A stretch of 64,000 bases of DNA from Aldehydirespirator sp965261105 (GTDB lineage: Bacteria > Actinomycetota > Acidimicrobiia > Acidimicrobiales > Aldehydirespiratoraceae). Positions 33,455 through 41,999 of this stretch are shown here, one piece after another. The notes under the pieces were generated by a model that was given only the letters and a program-made list of their open reading frames with translations, did not search any database and had not been told where the DNA came from. Location: contig CBDHCM010000006.1 of assembly GCA_965261105.1 (NCBI GenBank), positions 620,001 to 684,000 of the forward strand. The letters are read 5' to 3'. Position 1 is the stretch's first letter. Every line of letters starts with the position of its first letter. Made by a program: the position numbers and the translations under genes.

Positions 33455-33687
33455 CTGCGGTCGGCGTCACGTGCCTCGAGGATCTGCTCGGTAGTGACCT
33501 TGGAGTCTGACGCCTCCTTGCGCCGTCGAACCTCCTCCAGGACTGTTTCGATCGAGGGCAGGGCCGCGAGTCGCTCCAGTTCCTCTCGTAAGTACTCCTG
33601 CATGGACTGGCGCTTGAGCGCGGCCCGGGCCGCCAACTCGTCTCGGACCTCCTCGGGCACGCCCCGGATCGTGATCTGTACAGCCAT
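33451..33687 (-). CDS. vapB: FitA/VapB-type ribbon-helix-helix antitoxin
   Basis: A 78-residue antitoxin. MAVQITIRGVPEEVRDELAA is the RHH strand and helix of FitA-like proteins, followed by a toxin-binding tail (SDSKVTTEQILEARDADRR). A CATAAT -10-like box ends six bases before the ATG, suggesting a leaderless transcript. It should bind its own promoter with VapC. Confidence 0.88.
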   Translation of the reverse strand: MAVQITIRGVPEEVRDELAARAALKRQSMQEYLREELERLAALPSIETVLEEVRRRKEASDSKVTTEQILEARDADRR

Positions 33688-33751
33688 GACAGCATTATGC
33701 CAGCACTGCCAGCGATTTGCAAGCGACAGGTCTGCTGGCTGGCTAGCTCGC

Positions 33752-34795
33752 TCAGGTAACGACGGTCAGTTCAGTAGCCTTGAGTGATGCCCAGATCGTG
33801 AGTCCGGGGCGCAGGTCGAGCTCGTCGGCGGAACGGCGGGTGACATCGGCCTTCACTTCGACAGGCCCTCCGAGATGCACCCGGGCCCGCTCCCCGTCGA
33901 TGTCCACCCGCTGAAGCTCGGCCTCCCAGGAGTTGCGGGCACTGCCCGCGGGCCGGCCCCGGTGCAGGGTCACGGCGTGAGCCGGGAACGTCACGTACAC
34001 CGGGCCGGCAGCCTCCTCGGCCACGGCGAGCACGAGGCCGCTGGCAGTGGTGACCGATGTGCCCTGAGCCTGGCCCGCAACCACGTTGGCACCCAGGAAG
34101 GAGGCTGCCCACTGGCATCCCGGGGCGGCCGTCACATCGGCCGCGGTGCCCCGGCTGACCACGGAGCCGTCGTCGAGGACGACCACGCCGGTGGCCAGTG
34201 TGGCCACGTCCACAGGGTCGTGGGTGATGAGAAGCAGGTGTCGGGCCGGCAACTGGTCCAGCAGCACGCGCAGCTGGCTGCGGCCCGGCGCGTCGACTGA
34301 GGCCAGCGGCTCGTCGACTATCAGCACATCCGGTTCCAGGGCCAGGGCCCGAGCTATGGCCACCCGCTGGCGCTGGCCGCCCGAGAGCGAGGCCGGGCGC
34401 CGGTTCCAGACCGTGGCGTCCACGCCGACGCGTTCGAGCAGGGCCCCGGCTCGTTGGCGGGCGCTGGCCCGGCCTGTTCCCGCTCGGCGCAATCCGAACG
34501 CCACGTTGTCGATGGCCCTGAGGTGGCCGAAGAGCCGGTGGTCCTGGAACACCATGCCCACGCTGCGCCGGTGGGCGGGCACGAACACGCCGGCGACCGG
34601 ATCGTCAGCCACCGAGCCCGCGATGACCAGGCGGCCACGATCCAGACGGTCGAGCCCGGCCACGGCCCGCCCCAGCGTCGTCTTGCCCGTGCCGTTGGCT
34701 CCGACCACGGCGGTCACGCCCTCGCCGATCTCCAACCCGTCAACCCGCAGCATCCACCCGGGACGCGACACCCAGCCGTCGAAGTGAATGGTCAT
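33752..34795 (-). CDS. modC: Molybdate-type ABC transporter ATP-binding protein
   Basis: A 347-residue ATPase with Walker A GANGTGKTTLG, signature SLSGGQRQRVAIARALA and Walker B VLIVDEPLASVD. A C-terminal MOP/TOBE-like domain (about 285-345) binds oxyanion in ModC proteins. It powers molybdate (or tungstate) import with ModA and ModB upstream. ATG at 34795 (MTIHFDGWVSRPGW) overlaps the stop of the small repeat ORF (TGATG). Molybdate supply would serve molybdenum-cofactor enzymes encoded elsewhere. Confidence 0.9.
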   Translation of the reverse strand: MTIHFDGWVSRPGWMLRVDGLEIGEGVTAVVGANGTGKTTLGRAVAGLDRLDRGRLVIAGSVADDPVAGVFVPAHRRSVGMVFQDHRLFGHLRAIDNVAFGLRRAGTGRASARQRAGALLERVGVDATVWNRRPASLSGGQRQRVAIARALALEPDVLIVDEPLASVDAPGRSQLRVLLDQLPARHLLLITHDPVDVATLATGVVVLDDGSVVSRGTAADVTAAPGCQWAASFLGANVVAGQAQGTSVTTASGLVLAVAEEAAGPVYVTFPAHAVTLHRGRPAGSARNSWEAELQRVDIDGERARVHLGGPVEVKADVTRRSADELDLRPGLTIWASLKATELTVVT

Positions 34796-34971
34796 CAAGA
34801 GGTCCCCGCCGGAATTGGCAGCAGATTGCGCCCTGTCGGGCACTCGACGCTGCCAGTTCGGGTCGAGCTGGCGGGCGCGTGTCGAATTGGCAGCAGATTG
34901 CCCCCTTTTGGGCACTCGACGCTGCCAGTTCGAGCTGGCGTAGGCGGCGGGGCGGGGGGAGTGGGAGTCAT
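34795..34971 (-). CDS. 58-residue repeat ORF wedged between modB and modC
   Basis: ATG at 34971 overlaps the modB stop (ATGA), and the TGA at 34797 overlaps the modC ATG (TGATG). The peptide begins MTPTPPAPPPTPA, then carries two near-identical blocks RTGSVECPKGGNLLPI and RTGSVECPTGRNLLPI about 22 residues apart (66-bp duplication, in frame). It has no known domain. The proline-rich start and duplicated blocks look like junction sequence that was expanded while keeping coupling. Whether the peptide has a job is unknown. Confidence 0.6.
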   Translation of the reverse strand: MTPTPPAPPPTPARTGSVECPKGGNLLPIRHAPASSTRTGSVECPTGRNLLPIPAGTS

Positions 34972-35792
34972 CGGGGCATCCAGCGGTCGCGCAGGGTCAC
35001 CAGCACCGCGAGGGCCACCACCATCAGGACCAGGCTGATCGCTACCGCTGCCTGCGGGTTGCGTTCCAGGGCGAGGTAGGTCTCCAGCGGCAGGGTGCGG
35101 GTGCGGCCCGGGAAATTGCCCGCAAAGGTCAGCGTGGCCCCGAACTCGCCGACGGCCCGAGCCCACGCCAGGGCGGTACCGGCGGCCAGCGCGGGACGGA
35201 TCGTGGGCAGCGTGACATGAGCGAGAGTGGCCCAGGGGCCCGCGCCCAGGGTCGCGCCCGCTTCGTCGAGGTCGTCGCCGGCCTGACGCAGGGCGGCCTC
35301 GACAGTGATCACGAAGAACGGCAGGGCCACGAACGCCGCGGCCACCACGGCTCCAGCGGTGGTGAACGGCAGGCGCACGCCGAACCAGGAGTCGAGCCAC
35401 TGGCCGACTAGGCCCCGCCGTCCCAGCGCGAACAGCAGGGCACTGCCGGCCACCACCGGCGGCAGCACCATGGGCAGCATCACCACGGCTCGCACCAGCC
35501 GGGGGAACCGCAGCCGCCGACGGGCCAGCACGAACGCCAGCGGCAGGCCCAGCACCACGCACGCCGCAGTCGCGGCCAGGCTGACGATCAGCGACACTCG
35601 CAGCGCCTCCAGCACCTCGGACTCGCCCAGCAGCGAGGGCAGCGCCGACCATGGCGCCCGCTGCAGCAGCCCGGCCAGAGGAAGAACCAGCAGGCCGAGG
35701 GCCACAAAGCCCACGATCGTCAGGGCCGCGGGCGGCCGGCTCACGGGCGGGGCGGGGCCGGGAGCGGCCCGGGTGTCGTCTGGGGCGCTCAC
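34968..35792 (-). CDS. modB: Molybdate-type ABC transporter permease
   Basis: A 274-residue permease with about six hydrophobic segments and the coupling loop LDEAGATLGAGPWATLAHVT that contacts ModC. GTG at 35792 overlaps the modA stop by four bases. It forms the channel for ModA-delivered oxyanion. Length and topology are typical of ModB/CysT-like permeases. Confidence 0.9.
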   Translation of the reverse strand: MSAPDDTRAAPGPAPPVSRPPAALTIVGFVALGLLVLPLAGLLQRAPWSALPSLLGESEVLEALRVSLIVSLAATAACVVLGLPLAFVLARRRLRFPRLVRAVVMLPMVLPPVVAGSALLFALGRRGLVGQWLDSWFGVRLPFTTAGAVVAAAFVALPFFVITVEAALRQAGDDLDEAGATLGAGPWATLAHVTLPTIRPALAAGTALAWARAVGEFGATLTFAGNFPGRTRTLPLETYLALERNPQAAVAISLVLMVVALAVLVTLRDRWMPR

Positions 35793-36580
35793 GGTGGCCC
35801 GAACCCATGCGCGTGCAGGGCCTCGGCGCCGGCGCTGCCGGGCTTGGTGAAGGCATCGATCACGGTCTGCACCGGCGGCGAGGACTCAGCGGCCACCGAG
35901 GCGATGTAGTAGCGATTGGTGTGGCCGTGCAACTCGGGGGCGTCGACCGTGGGCAGGCCGGCCGCAGCGGCGTCGGTGCCATAGATCAGGCCCGCGTCGA
36001 GTTCGCCCAGCGAGAGCTTGGCGGCCAGGGCGCGCACGCTCGGCTCCAGCGTGTCTACCGAGGGCGCGATTTGAGCCTCTGCGAGCGCTTGGCGGGCCAG
36101 GGCCCCGCAGGGCACGTCGGCGGCGCACAGCCCGACCAGCACGTTGCCGCGGGTCAGGTCGGCCAGCCCGGCGACCTGGCCAGGATTGCCGGGCGCGGTG
36201 GCGAGCACGAGAGCGTTGGTGGCGATCACGACCGGTGTCCCCCGAACCGAGCCGTCGGAGATGGCTCGGTCCATGGTGGCTGAATCGGCGGTGATCAGCA
36301 CGTCGGCATCGGCCCCGGCCGCGAGCTGGGCCACCAGGGTCAAGCTGCCTGCGATCACCGGAGTGACTCGGAGCTCGCCCCCGAAATGTCCGTCCACGGC
36401 CTCCACCACGTCGGTCAGCGAGGAGGCGGACATCACCACCACCTCCCGACCGCTGCCGCCTGCGTCGCCGCCTACTGGGGAACTGCAGCCCGGCGCGAGC
36501 ACCGACACCGCGGCCAGCGCCATCGCCCACCGTCGAGTCCGATCCCGGTGGCAGTCACCGGTGAGGCTGCCCGCCGCCAT
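35789..36580 (-). CDS. modA: Molybdate-type substrate-binding lipoprotein
   Basis: A 263-residue binding protein. The signal segment MALAAVSVLAPGCSSP supplies a lipobox Cys, followed by VVVMSASSLTDVVEAVDGHF, the conserved oxyanion-binding start of ModA. The later GELDAGLIYGTDAAAAG is the late ligand strand. ATG at 36580 (MAAGSLTG) is preferred over 36637. Its stop overlaps modB. Confidence 0.88.
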   Translation of the reverse strand: MAAGSLTGDCHRDRTRRWAMALAAVSVLAPGCSSPVGGDAGGSGREVVVMSASSLTDVVEAVDGHFGGELRVTPVIAGSLTLVAQLAAGADADVLITADSATMDRAISDGSVRGTPVVIATNALVLATAPGNPGQVAGLADLTRGNVLVGLCAADVPCGALARQALAEAQIAPSVDTLEPSVRALAAKLSLGELDAGLIYGTDAAAAGLPTVDAPELHGHTNRYYIASVAAESSPPVQTVIDAFTKPGSAGAEALHAHGFGPP

Positions 36581-36640
36581 AGGGGCCGAATCTACTTTGG
36601 GACCGCTCGGATGGGTTGCCGCCTCGCGATGGAGCATCTC

Positions 36641-36755
36641 GTTTCCCGCTCTTGTTCGCTGCGCTCACGGGCAGCTCGGGCCTACTCGACCGAAATCAGT
36701 AGAGAAACTCGTCATATAGGAGCAATACTCGTGCAGATTTGAGGCGAGCTTGACG
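36641..36755 (+). repeat. Dispersed intergenic repeat, copy A
   Basis: GTTTCCCGCTCTTGTTCGCT begins a block of about 110 bases that recurs at 51325-51435. A 55-base core occurs in reverse at 41911-41965. The far half includes CGTCATATAGGAGCAATACT and ends GATTTGAGGCGAGCTT. This copy lies between modA and mscS. Confidence 0.8.
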
Positions 36756-36846
36756 TAGAGCTACTCACGGGCACTCGGGCCACGGCCTCGCTTCCGCTCG
36801 GCCTCTACCCAAGCCTGATCCGGCACCGTGCCCCTATGGTGTGACG

Positions 36847-37941
36847 ATGCCCACACTTGCTCAAACATCCACCGGACTCGCAGACGCCTGCGGCGAGACG
36901 AACCGCGGCCTCGTCTGCGAGCTGGTCTACGACTGGACCGAGAATGACGGCTTGGCCACCGCGGCTGACTGGCTGCTCGACCGGCCCATCCGCATCGCGC
37001 TCATCCTGGTGGTGGCGTGGATCGTCACCCGGTTCGCCAAGCGGGCCATCGTGCGGTTCACCAAGCGCATTGCCTCGGCGTCGAGCCATTCGCGTTTGCA
37101 CATGTTGCGTGAGCGTGGGCCGGGCAAGATGCTGAGCGACGATGTGGCCCGGGTCCGGGCCGAGTCGCGGGCCGAGACGCTCGGACACGTTCTGCGCAGC
37201 ATTGTGGTGGCACTGGTGTGGACGTTCACGGCGCTGGTAGTGCTGGGCGAGATCGGCGTGAACCTCGGGCCGCTGATCGCGGGCGCGGGCATCGGCGGCG
37301 TGGCGCTGGGCTTCGGAGCCCAGTCGATCGTGAAGGACTTCCTGTCGGGTCTGTTCATGCTGATCGAGGACCACTACGGGGTGGGCGACGTGGTGGACGT
37401 CGCATATGCCATCGGCACTGTGGAGGAGGTGTCTTTGCGGTCCACCACAATCCGAGACATCAAAGGCACCGTGTGGCACGTCCCCAACGGCGAGATCGCC
37501 CGGGTCGGGAACTTCTCGCAGCTGTGGTCGAAGGCGCTGATCGAGATCGAGGTGGCCTACGACACCGACCTGCGCCTGGCCATGGGCGTGATGCAGCAGG
37601 TGGCCAACGATTTCTGGGAGGACCCGGAGTGGGGCGGCGACGAGCTGACCGAGTGTCCCGGCGTGTTGGGAGTGCAGTCCCTGGGCGCGTCCGGCATCGC
37701 TCTACGGATAGCGGTCAAGACCGAGCCGTCGATGCAGTGGAGCGTGGAACGCGAGCTGCGGCTGCGCCTCAAGGAGGCCTTCGACGAGGCCGGCATCGAG
37801 ATCCCGTTCCCGCAGCAGACGGTGTGGCTCCGCGACCCGGGCGAAGAGGCCGGGTCCAAGCTGTCGGAGGCCGAGCAGGCCGCCCTACGCGCCCTCTGGG
37901 ACGCGAAGCACGCCCCGATGGCCGACCTCGAGGAGCATTAG
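36847..37941 (+). CDS. mscS: Small-conductance mechanosensitive channel (MscS family)
   Basis: A 364-residue channel with three hydrophobic segments. The pore-lining helix motif is GAGIGGVALGFGAQSIVKD, and the beta domain begins FLIEDHYGVGDVV-like (MLIEDHYGVGDVVDV). A variable C-terminal domain follows. It opens under membrane tension to release solutes after osmotic downshift, complementing the osmolyte importer at the other end of the window. TATGGT ends six bases before the ATG at 36847, so the message may be leaderless; GTG at 36841 is the alternative. Confidence 0.9.
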   Translation: MPTLAQTSTGLADACGETNRGLVCELVYDWTENDGLATAADWLLDRPIRIALILVVAWIVTRFAKRAIVRFTKRIASASSHSRLHMLRERGPGKMLSDDVARVRAESRAETLGHVLRSIVVALVWTFTALVVLGEIGVNLGPLIAGAGIGGVALGFGAQSIVKDFLSGLFMLIEDHYGVGDVVDVAYAIGTVEEVSLRSTTIRDIKGTVWHVPNGEIARVGNFSQLWSKALIEIEVAYDTDLRLAMGVMQQVANDFWEDPEWGGDELTECPGVLGVQSLGASGIALRIAVKTEPSMQWSVERELRLRLKEAFDEAGIEIPFPQQTVWLRDPGEEAGSKLSEAEQAALRALWDAKHAPMADLEEH

Positions 37942-38120
37942 ACCCGCTCACCGCGGCGGGCCGCCAGACCAGGCGCTCAGAGGCCGAGCGGGTAGGCCGC
38001 GGTCAACCAGGAGTCCTGCAGACCGCTTGACATCTCCCGGGCGGGTTAACTTGGTGAGAATGAGCGCTTTTCATGATATCTTGAGTTGCATCATGGTTCG
38101 GTGTCTTCTAGGCTCAGGGC

Positions 38121-38603
38121 GTGGAGTCGGTAACGCTCGTTGATCTGGGACCGGTCATCGCGGCTGTTCTTGGCCCGATGCTGGCCTTTGTCGTCGTTTC
38201 GATGCGGTATCAGCATCTCGACGGCGTGAAGACGCGCGAGCTGATCGAGCGGTCAAGCAAGGAGACTCTCGAGAAGGCCGGCGAACTCATCGAGCGATCC
38301 GTCGGGGGCCTCGAACGGTCCGTCGGGGGCCTCGATCGATCTGTCGGGGGCCTCGAACGGTCTGTCGGGGGCCTCGAACGGTCTGTCGGGGGCCTCGAAC
38401 GGTCTGTCGGCTCCCTCGGCGACGAACTTGGCGAGCACAGGCGCGAAACCAAGGAGAGCTTCAAGGACATCAGAGCAACTTTGAAGGAGGTGGCTCGGAG
38501 TCTCGCTGACGCCCGGGAAAGGCTGGCCCGCATCGAAGGGCATCTGGGGATCGGAGCACCTCGCCGTGGCGAGACGGGTGAGATAGCTGGAGACGCTGCC
38601 TAG
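38121..38603 (+). CDS. Membrane-anchored heptad-repeat coiled-coil protein
   Basis: A 160-residue protein with an N-terminal helix (LGPVIAAVLGPMLAFVVVSM), then a long coiled coil. Six consecutive seven-residue units of the LERSVGG type sit at residues 58-99, followed by charged helix (ESFKDIRATLKEVARSLADA). The exact heptad period makes a regular helical stripe. A TAGGCT box ends six bases before the GTG start. Similar but not clearly homologous coiled-coil membrane proteins are at 54426 and 56224. Function unknown. Confidence 0.7.
   Translation: MESVTLVDLGPVIAAVLGPMLAFVVVSMRYQHLDGVKTRELIERSSKETLEKAGELIERSVGGLERSVGGLDRSVGGLERSVGGLERSVGGLERSVGSLGDELGEHRRETKESFKDIRATLKEVARSLADARERLARIEGHLGIGAPRRGETGEIAGDAA
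38292..38417 (+). repeat. 21-bp x6 in-frame repeat encoding a coiled-coil heptad
   Basis: Six 21-base units (GAACGGTCTGTCGGGGGCCTC and variants) start at 38292, 38313, 38334, 38355, 38376 and 38397. Each adds exactly one heptad ERSVGGL, so copy-number change alters coiled-coil length without changing register. Confidence 0.95.
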
Positions 38604-38633
38604 GCGACCACGGCCCGAACGACGGAGCCAGCG

Positions 38634-39413
38634 ATGAGGTGCGGACGAGTATCTCTAGACGGCAAGCCAAGGTGGGCCCGTCTAGACGGCGACGCCGTCC
38701 ACATCCTGCGGGGCTCGCCCCTGGGAGGCGAGTCGGCCGTCGAAACCACGCTGCCCCTAGCGGGCGCGATATTCCTTCCGCCGGTGGTGCCGTTCGTGTT
38801 CTACGCGGTGGGCCTGAATTACCGCGGCCATATTGAGCACCACAGGGCAGCGGGCCGGGACATCGCGGTTCCGGGGCGTCCGGAGGTCGGTTACCGGGCC
38901 AACAATGCGTTGATCGGGCACGGCGCGGCCATACTCGTGCCGCCCGACGTGACGGGCCCCTTCGAGGCTGAGGGCGAGGTCGTGGCCGTTCTCGGCCGCC
39001 GTGTCCGCAACGCCTCGCGGGCGGAGGCGCAGGAGTCAGTGTTCGGCTGGACGATCGGCAACGATGTGAGCGCCCGCGAGTGGCAGCGAGCCGACCGCTC
39101 GTTCTGGCGCAGCAAGAACAGCGACACCTTCAAGCCGATGGGCCCCTGGATCGAGACTGACGTCGATCCCATGGTCCAGACCACCACAGTCCGGGTCAAT
39201 GGCGAGACACAGGCCGAGTTTGCGACTGGCGACATGGTCTTCGACCCGTGGGACTTCATCGTCGAGGCGTCCCGCTACATCACCTTCCATCCTGGCGACG
39301 TGCTGTGGATGGGCGCCGACTCGACTTGCCAGATCGCGCCGGGCGACGTTGTGGACATCGAGGTCACGGGCATAAGCGTGCTGTCGAACCCGGTTCGACT
39401 CGACACTGGCTGA
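38634..39413 (+). CDS. Fumarylacetoacetate hydrolase-family protein
   Basis: A 259-residue FAH-fold enzyme with AVGLNYRGHIEHH, metal-binding GPFEAEGEVVAVLG (ExE near 106) and the later WTIGNDVSAREWQ. Family members hydrolyse C-C bonds of acylpyruvates or decarboxylate oxaloacetate-type acids, often in aromatic catabolism. The N-terminal 45 residues are short for the family. The start has a GGAG at moderate spacing. It stands alone between the heptad protein and a convergent methyltransferase. Confidence 0.85.
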   Translation: MRCGRVSLDGKPRWARLDGDAVHILRGSPLGGESAVETTLPLAGAIFLPPVVPFVFYAVGLNYRGHIEHHRAAGRDIAVPGRPEVGYRANNALIGHGAAILVPPDVTGPFEAEGEVVAVLGRRVRNASRAEAQESVFGWTIGNDVSAREWQRADRSFWRSKNSDTFKPMGPWIETDVDPMVQTTTVRVNGETQAEFATGDMVFDPWDFIVEASRYITFHPGDVLWMGADSTCQIAPGDVVDIEVTGISVLSNPVRLDTG

Positions 39414-39472
39414 CCGGACACCGCGGCCCGTGCGGCCGCGCCACCCCTCCCGGTTGTGGGCCGCCCCCGGGG

Positions 39473-40135
39473 TCAGGCAGGACGGCGTGCGACCATCGAG
39501 AGGCCGTCACCCACCGGCAGCAGCGCTACGAGCACCCGTTCGTCCGCGATGACGTGGGCGTTGAAGGCGCGCAGCTGCTCGGTGGTCGGGTCGGTGTGGG
39601 CGGGGTCGGCCACATGCCCGCCCCACAGCGCGTTGTCCACCAGGATCACGCCCCGCGCCGACAGCCGTGGGACCAGCTCCTCGTAGTAGGCGATGTAGGA
39701 CGCCTTGTCGGCGTCGATGAACGCGAGGTCGACGGCCGGCTCCGGCGGGAGGGCACGCAGAGTGTCGAGTGCCGGGGCGATGCGCAGGTCGATGCGGTCG
39801 GCCACGCCGGCTCGCTCCCAGTGCTCGCGGGCAATCGTGGTCCACTCCTGCGATATGTCGCAGCACAGCAACCGGCCGCCCGGCGGAAGAGCCTTGGCGA
39901 CGGCGAGAGCCGAGTAGCCGGTGAACGTGCCCACCTCCACCGCGAAGCGGGGCCTCAGCAGGGTGGTGAGCAGCGTCATGAGGGCGCCCTGGGCCGTGCC
40001 GATCTGCATGATGCCGGCATCGCCGAGCGCGGCCGTGGCCGCGATCAGTTCCCGCTGCACCTCGTCGGGGCCGGTGGAGTGAGACGCGACGTAGGCGGCG
40101 AGCGCCTCGTCGAGGAAGGCAGTGCGAAAGCTCAT
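39473..40135 (-). CDS. SAM-dependent O-methyltransferase (catechol-OMT type)
   Basis: A 220-residue class I methyltransferase with SAM motif VEVGTFTGYSALAVAKAL near residue 67, DISQEW, metal-binding AFIDADKASY and VDNALWGG. These are the hallmarks of cation-dependent O-methyltransferases (CCoAOMT/COMT-like) acting on catechols. ATG at 40135 overlaps an upstream TGA in a duplicated 76-bp junction. Confidence 0.88.
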   Translation of the reverse strand: MSFRTAFLDEALAAYVASHSTGPDEVQRELIAATAALGDAGIMQIGTAQGALMTLLTTLLRPRFAVEVGTFTGYSALAVAKALPPGGRLLCCDISQEWTTIAREHWERAGVADRIDLRIAPALDTLRALPPEPAVDLAFIDADKASYIAYYEELVPRLSARGVILVDNALWGGHVADPAHTDPTTEQLRAFNAHVIADERVLVALLPVGDGLSMVARRPA

Positions 40136-40250
40136 GATCCGTCGATGCTAACGACGGGTGCGCCGCAGCGTGATCGCAGAAACGCGAGCACCGCGGCCTC
40201 GGCGTCGGCATGATCCGTCGATGCTAACGACGGGTGCGCCGCAGCGTGAT
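40133..40250 (-). repeat. 76-bp-period direct repeat upstream of the O-methyltransferase
   Basis: A 42-base block beginning CATGATCCGTCGATGCTAAC occurs at 40133 and 40209. Read on the minus strand, the block ends in ATGA, with the TGA of an upstream frame overlapping the methyltransferase start. Thus another stop/start junction has been duplicated. Confidence 0.85.
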
Positions 40251-40367
40251 AGAGACGAAGGCGCCGGCGCGGGCCGCGTACTCGGCGCAGCCGGGCCGGC
40301 GTTCGCCAAGCGTGCGCTCCAGCAGCGCCACCGCGACGCGGTGTGCTCCGGCGGTGTGGGGCTTCAT
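40224..40367 (-). pseudogene. Gene-start remnant upstream of the O-methyltransferase
   Basis: From an ATG at 40367 the frame reads MKPHTAGAHRVAVALLERTL and GCAEYAARAGAFVSITLRR, then stops in the repeat. The start looks like a real protein (possibly AMMECR1-like, uncertain), cut short where the 76-bp repeat begins. It would have been the first gene of an operon with the methyltransferase. Confidence 0.3.
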
Positions 40368-40518
40368 CGGCTGCGCACGGGGATGAACCACGTGAGGCCC
40401 TCGCATCGGGCGTCCGCAGGGTTGCGGCCCGCAGAAAACATCTAATATATTCAAAGTAGACGAGTATCGCGGCCTTTCGTCTGGGCGCCAACTGTCGGCT
40501 CGACCAGGAGAGAGCAGC

Positions 40519-40884
40519 ATGGCGCCGCTGTTGATGACCGCAGAGTTCACGCTCTTCGGGCTGTTTATGTTCAACCTGGGGCTCTTCGTCCCCATCGCCA
40601 GGAACAAGTGGTACCGCTGGCGGATGAAGCGCGAGCGCGCCGGCCGCGGCGACGGCAGGATCACGAAGGATCACATCCGCGAGGAGCTGTGCCGCGACCC
40701 TGTGGCCGTCAACATGTTCATGAGCGACAGCACTCCCGAAGACGTGCAGCGCTACCTGTATCTGGAAGCCGAGCGCCGAGCGATCATGCGCGAGCGAAAG
40801 CAGTTGGCCGACAGCGAGAACGACTTCTTCGCCCCGCCCCGGCGCCCCGGCCCGGATCCAGGCTTCAGCGGCTGCCGCGGCTAG
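40519..40884 (+). CDS. Small single-helix membrane protein, hypothetical
   Basis: A 121-residue protein with one N-terminal helix (FTLFGLFMFNLGLFVPIA), then a basic region (KWYRWRMKRERA) and a charged helical tail. GGAGAG lies upstream of the ATG. The topology suggests a membrane anchor with a cytoplasmic tail. I do not recognise the family. Confidence 0.6.
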   Translation: MAPLLMTAEFTLFGLFMFNLGLFVPIARNKWYRWRMKRERAGRGDGRITKDHIREELCRDPVAVNMFMSDSTPEDVQRYLYLEAERRAIMRERKQLADSENDFFAPPRRPGPDPGFSGCRG

Positions 40885-40937
40885 CCGGCCCGGGCGCCCG
40901 CCCACGGCGCGCCGGCGCGCCGTAGCATCGTGCGGCG

Positions 40938-41891
40938 ATGGCTGCGATCACACCGCCGGGCGGATGGACTTACGGCGTCGGGCTGCCGATCCAGACTCTC
41001 ACCGCGACGCTGGCCGACCCCTGGGAGCGCACCGCCACCGTTGGCGACCTGGTGCGCATCGCCCGCAAGGCCGAGGCCACCGGGCATGGCTTCGTGGGGG
41101 TCTGCGACCACGTGGCCATACCCGACAACGACTACGCGGCCCACATGGGCACCACCTGGTACGACACCGTGGCCACGCTGTCGTACCTGGCCGCCCGCAC
41201 CGACACGGTCAACCTGGCCTCTGCGGTGTGGATCGCCGCCTACCGGCACCCGCTGCAGACCGCCAAGTCGTTCGCCACGCTCGACCACCTCTCGGGAGGG
41301 CGGGCCGTCCTCGGCGTGGGAGCAGGCCACGTGGAGGCCGAGTTCGAGGCACTGGGAGTGGACTTCGCCGCTAGGGGCCGGCTGCTCGACGAGACCCTGG
41401 AGGCAGTCAGGGGCGCCTTCGCCGGCACCTACGTGAGCCACTCGGGCGAGGCGTTCAGCTACTCCGACGTGGGGGTCGGCCCCGCGCCGGTGCGGGAGCT
41501 GCCCATCTGGGTGGGCGGCCGCGGCCGGGCCGCCTGGAGGCGCGCCGGACGACTGGGCGACGGCTACGTGCCGATGGGCAACGCCGTTGCGCAATACGGC
41601 GAGATCATCGACACCATGAACGCGGCCGCGGCCGCCGCCGGGCGCGACGGCGCCCGCTTCGACGTGGGCTTCATGCCGCCGTGGTGCTACCTGCTGGCCG
41701 ACACCGCCCCCGAGGGGCTGCCCCCGGTGATGGCGTGCGGCGCCGAGCCCCTCGCGGCCAGTATCCGGGCCGCCCGGGCCGCGGGGGCCAACACCTTCCA
41801 TCTCAAGTTCCGGGCCCGCACCCTCGGGGAGTACCTGGAGCAGTTCGACGCCTTCGCCGAGTCGGTCGTCCCCCTGGTTGACGAGACCTGA
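40938..41891 (+). CDS. LLM-class (F420-dependent type) oxidoreductase
   Basis: A 317-residue TIM-barrel protein of the bacterial luciferase-like family. GVCDHVAIPDNDYAAH, GVGAGHVEAEFEALGV and LPIWVGGRGRAAWRRAG are typical of actinobacterial F420-dependent reductases and dehydrogenases. TAGCAT lies nine bases before the ATG. The substrate is unknown. It is convergent with an acyl-CoA synthetase gene. Confidence 0.85.
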   Translation: MAAITPPGGWTYGVGLPIQTLTATLADPWERTATVGDLVRIARKAEATGHGFVGVCDHVAIPDNDYAAHMGTTWYDTVATLSYLAARTDTVNLASAVWIAAYRHPLQTAKSFATLDHLSGGRAVLGVGAGHVEAEFEALGVDFAARGRLLDETLEAVRGAFAGTYVSHSGEAFSYSDVGVGPAPVRELPIWVGGRGRAAWRRAGRLGDGYVPMGNAVAQYGEIIDTMNAAAAAAGRDGARFDVGFMPPWCYLLADTAPEGLPPVMACGAEPLAASIRAARAAGANTFHLKFRARTLGEYLEQFDAFAESVVPLVDET

Positions 41892-41910
41892 CTGGAGCCG
41901 CCGCCGCCGC

Positions 41911-41965
41911 CGTGGCCCGAGCGGCCCGTGAGCGCAGCGAACAAGAGCGGGAAACACAACGCCGC
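41911..41965 (-). repeat. Dispersed intergenic repeat, copy C (core only, reversed)
   Basis: Read on the minus strand: GTTTCCCGCTCTTGTTCGCT then GCGCTCACGGGCCGCTCGGG, matching the first halves of copies A and B. It lies between convergent genes and lacks the second half of the repeat. Confidence 0.75.
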
Positions 41966-41999
41966 ACCGCGACGCGCTCGCCGGCGGTTGCGCTCAGTG

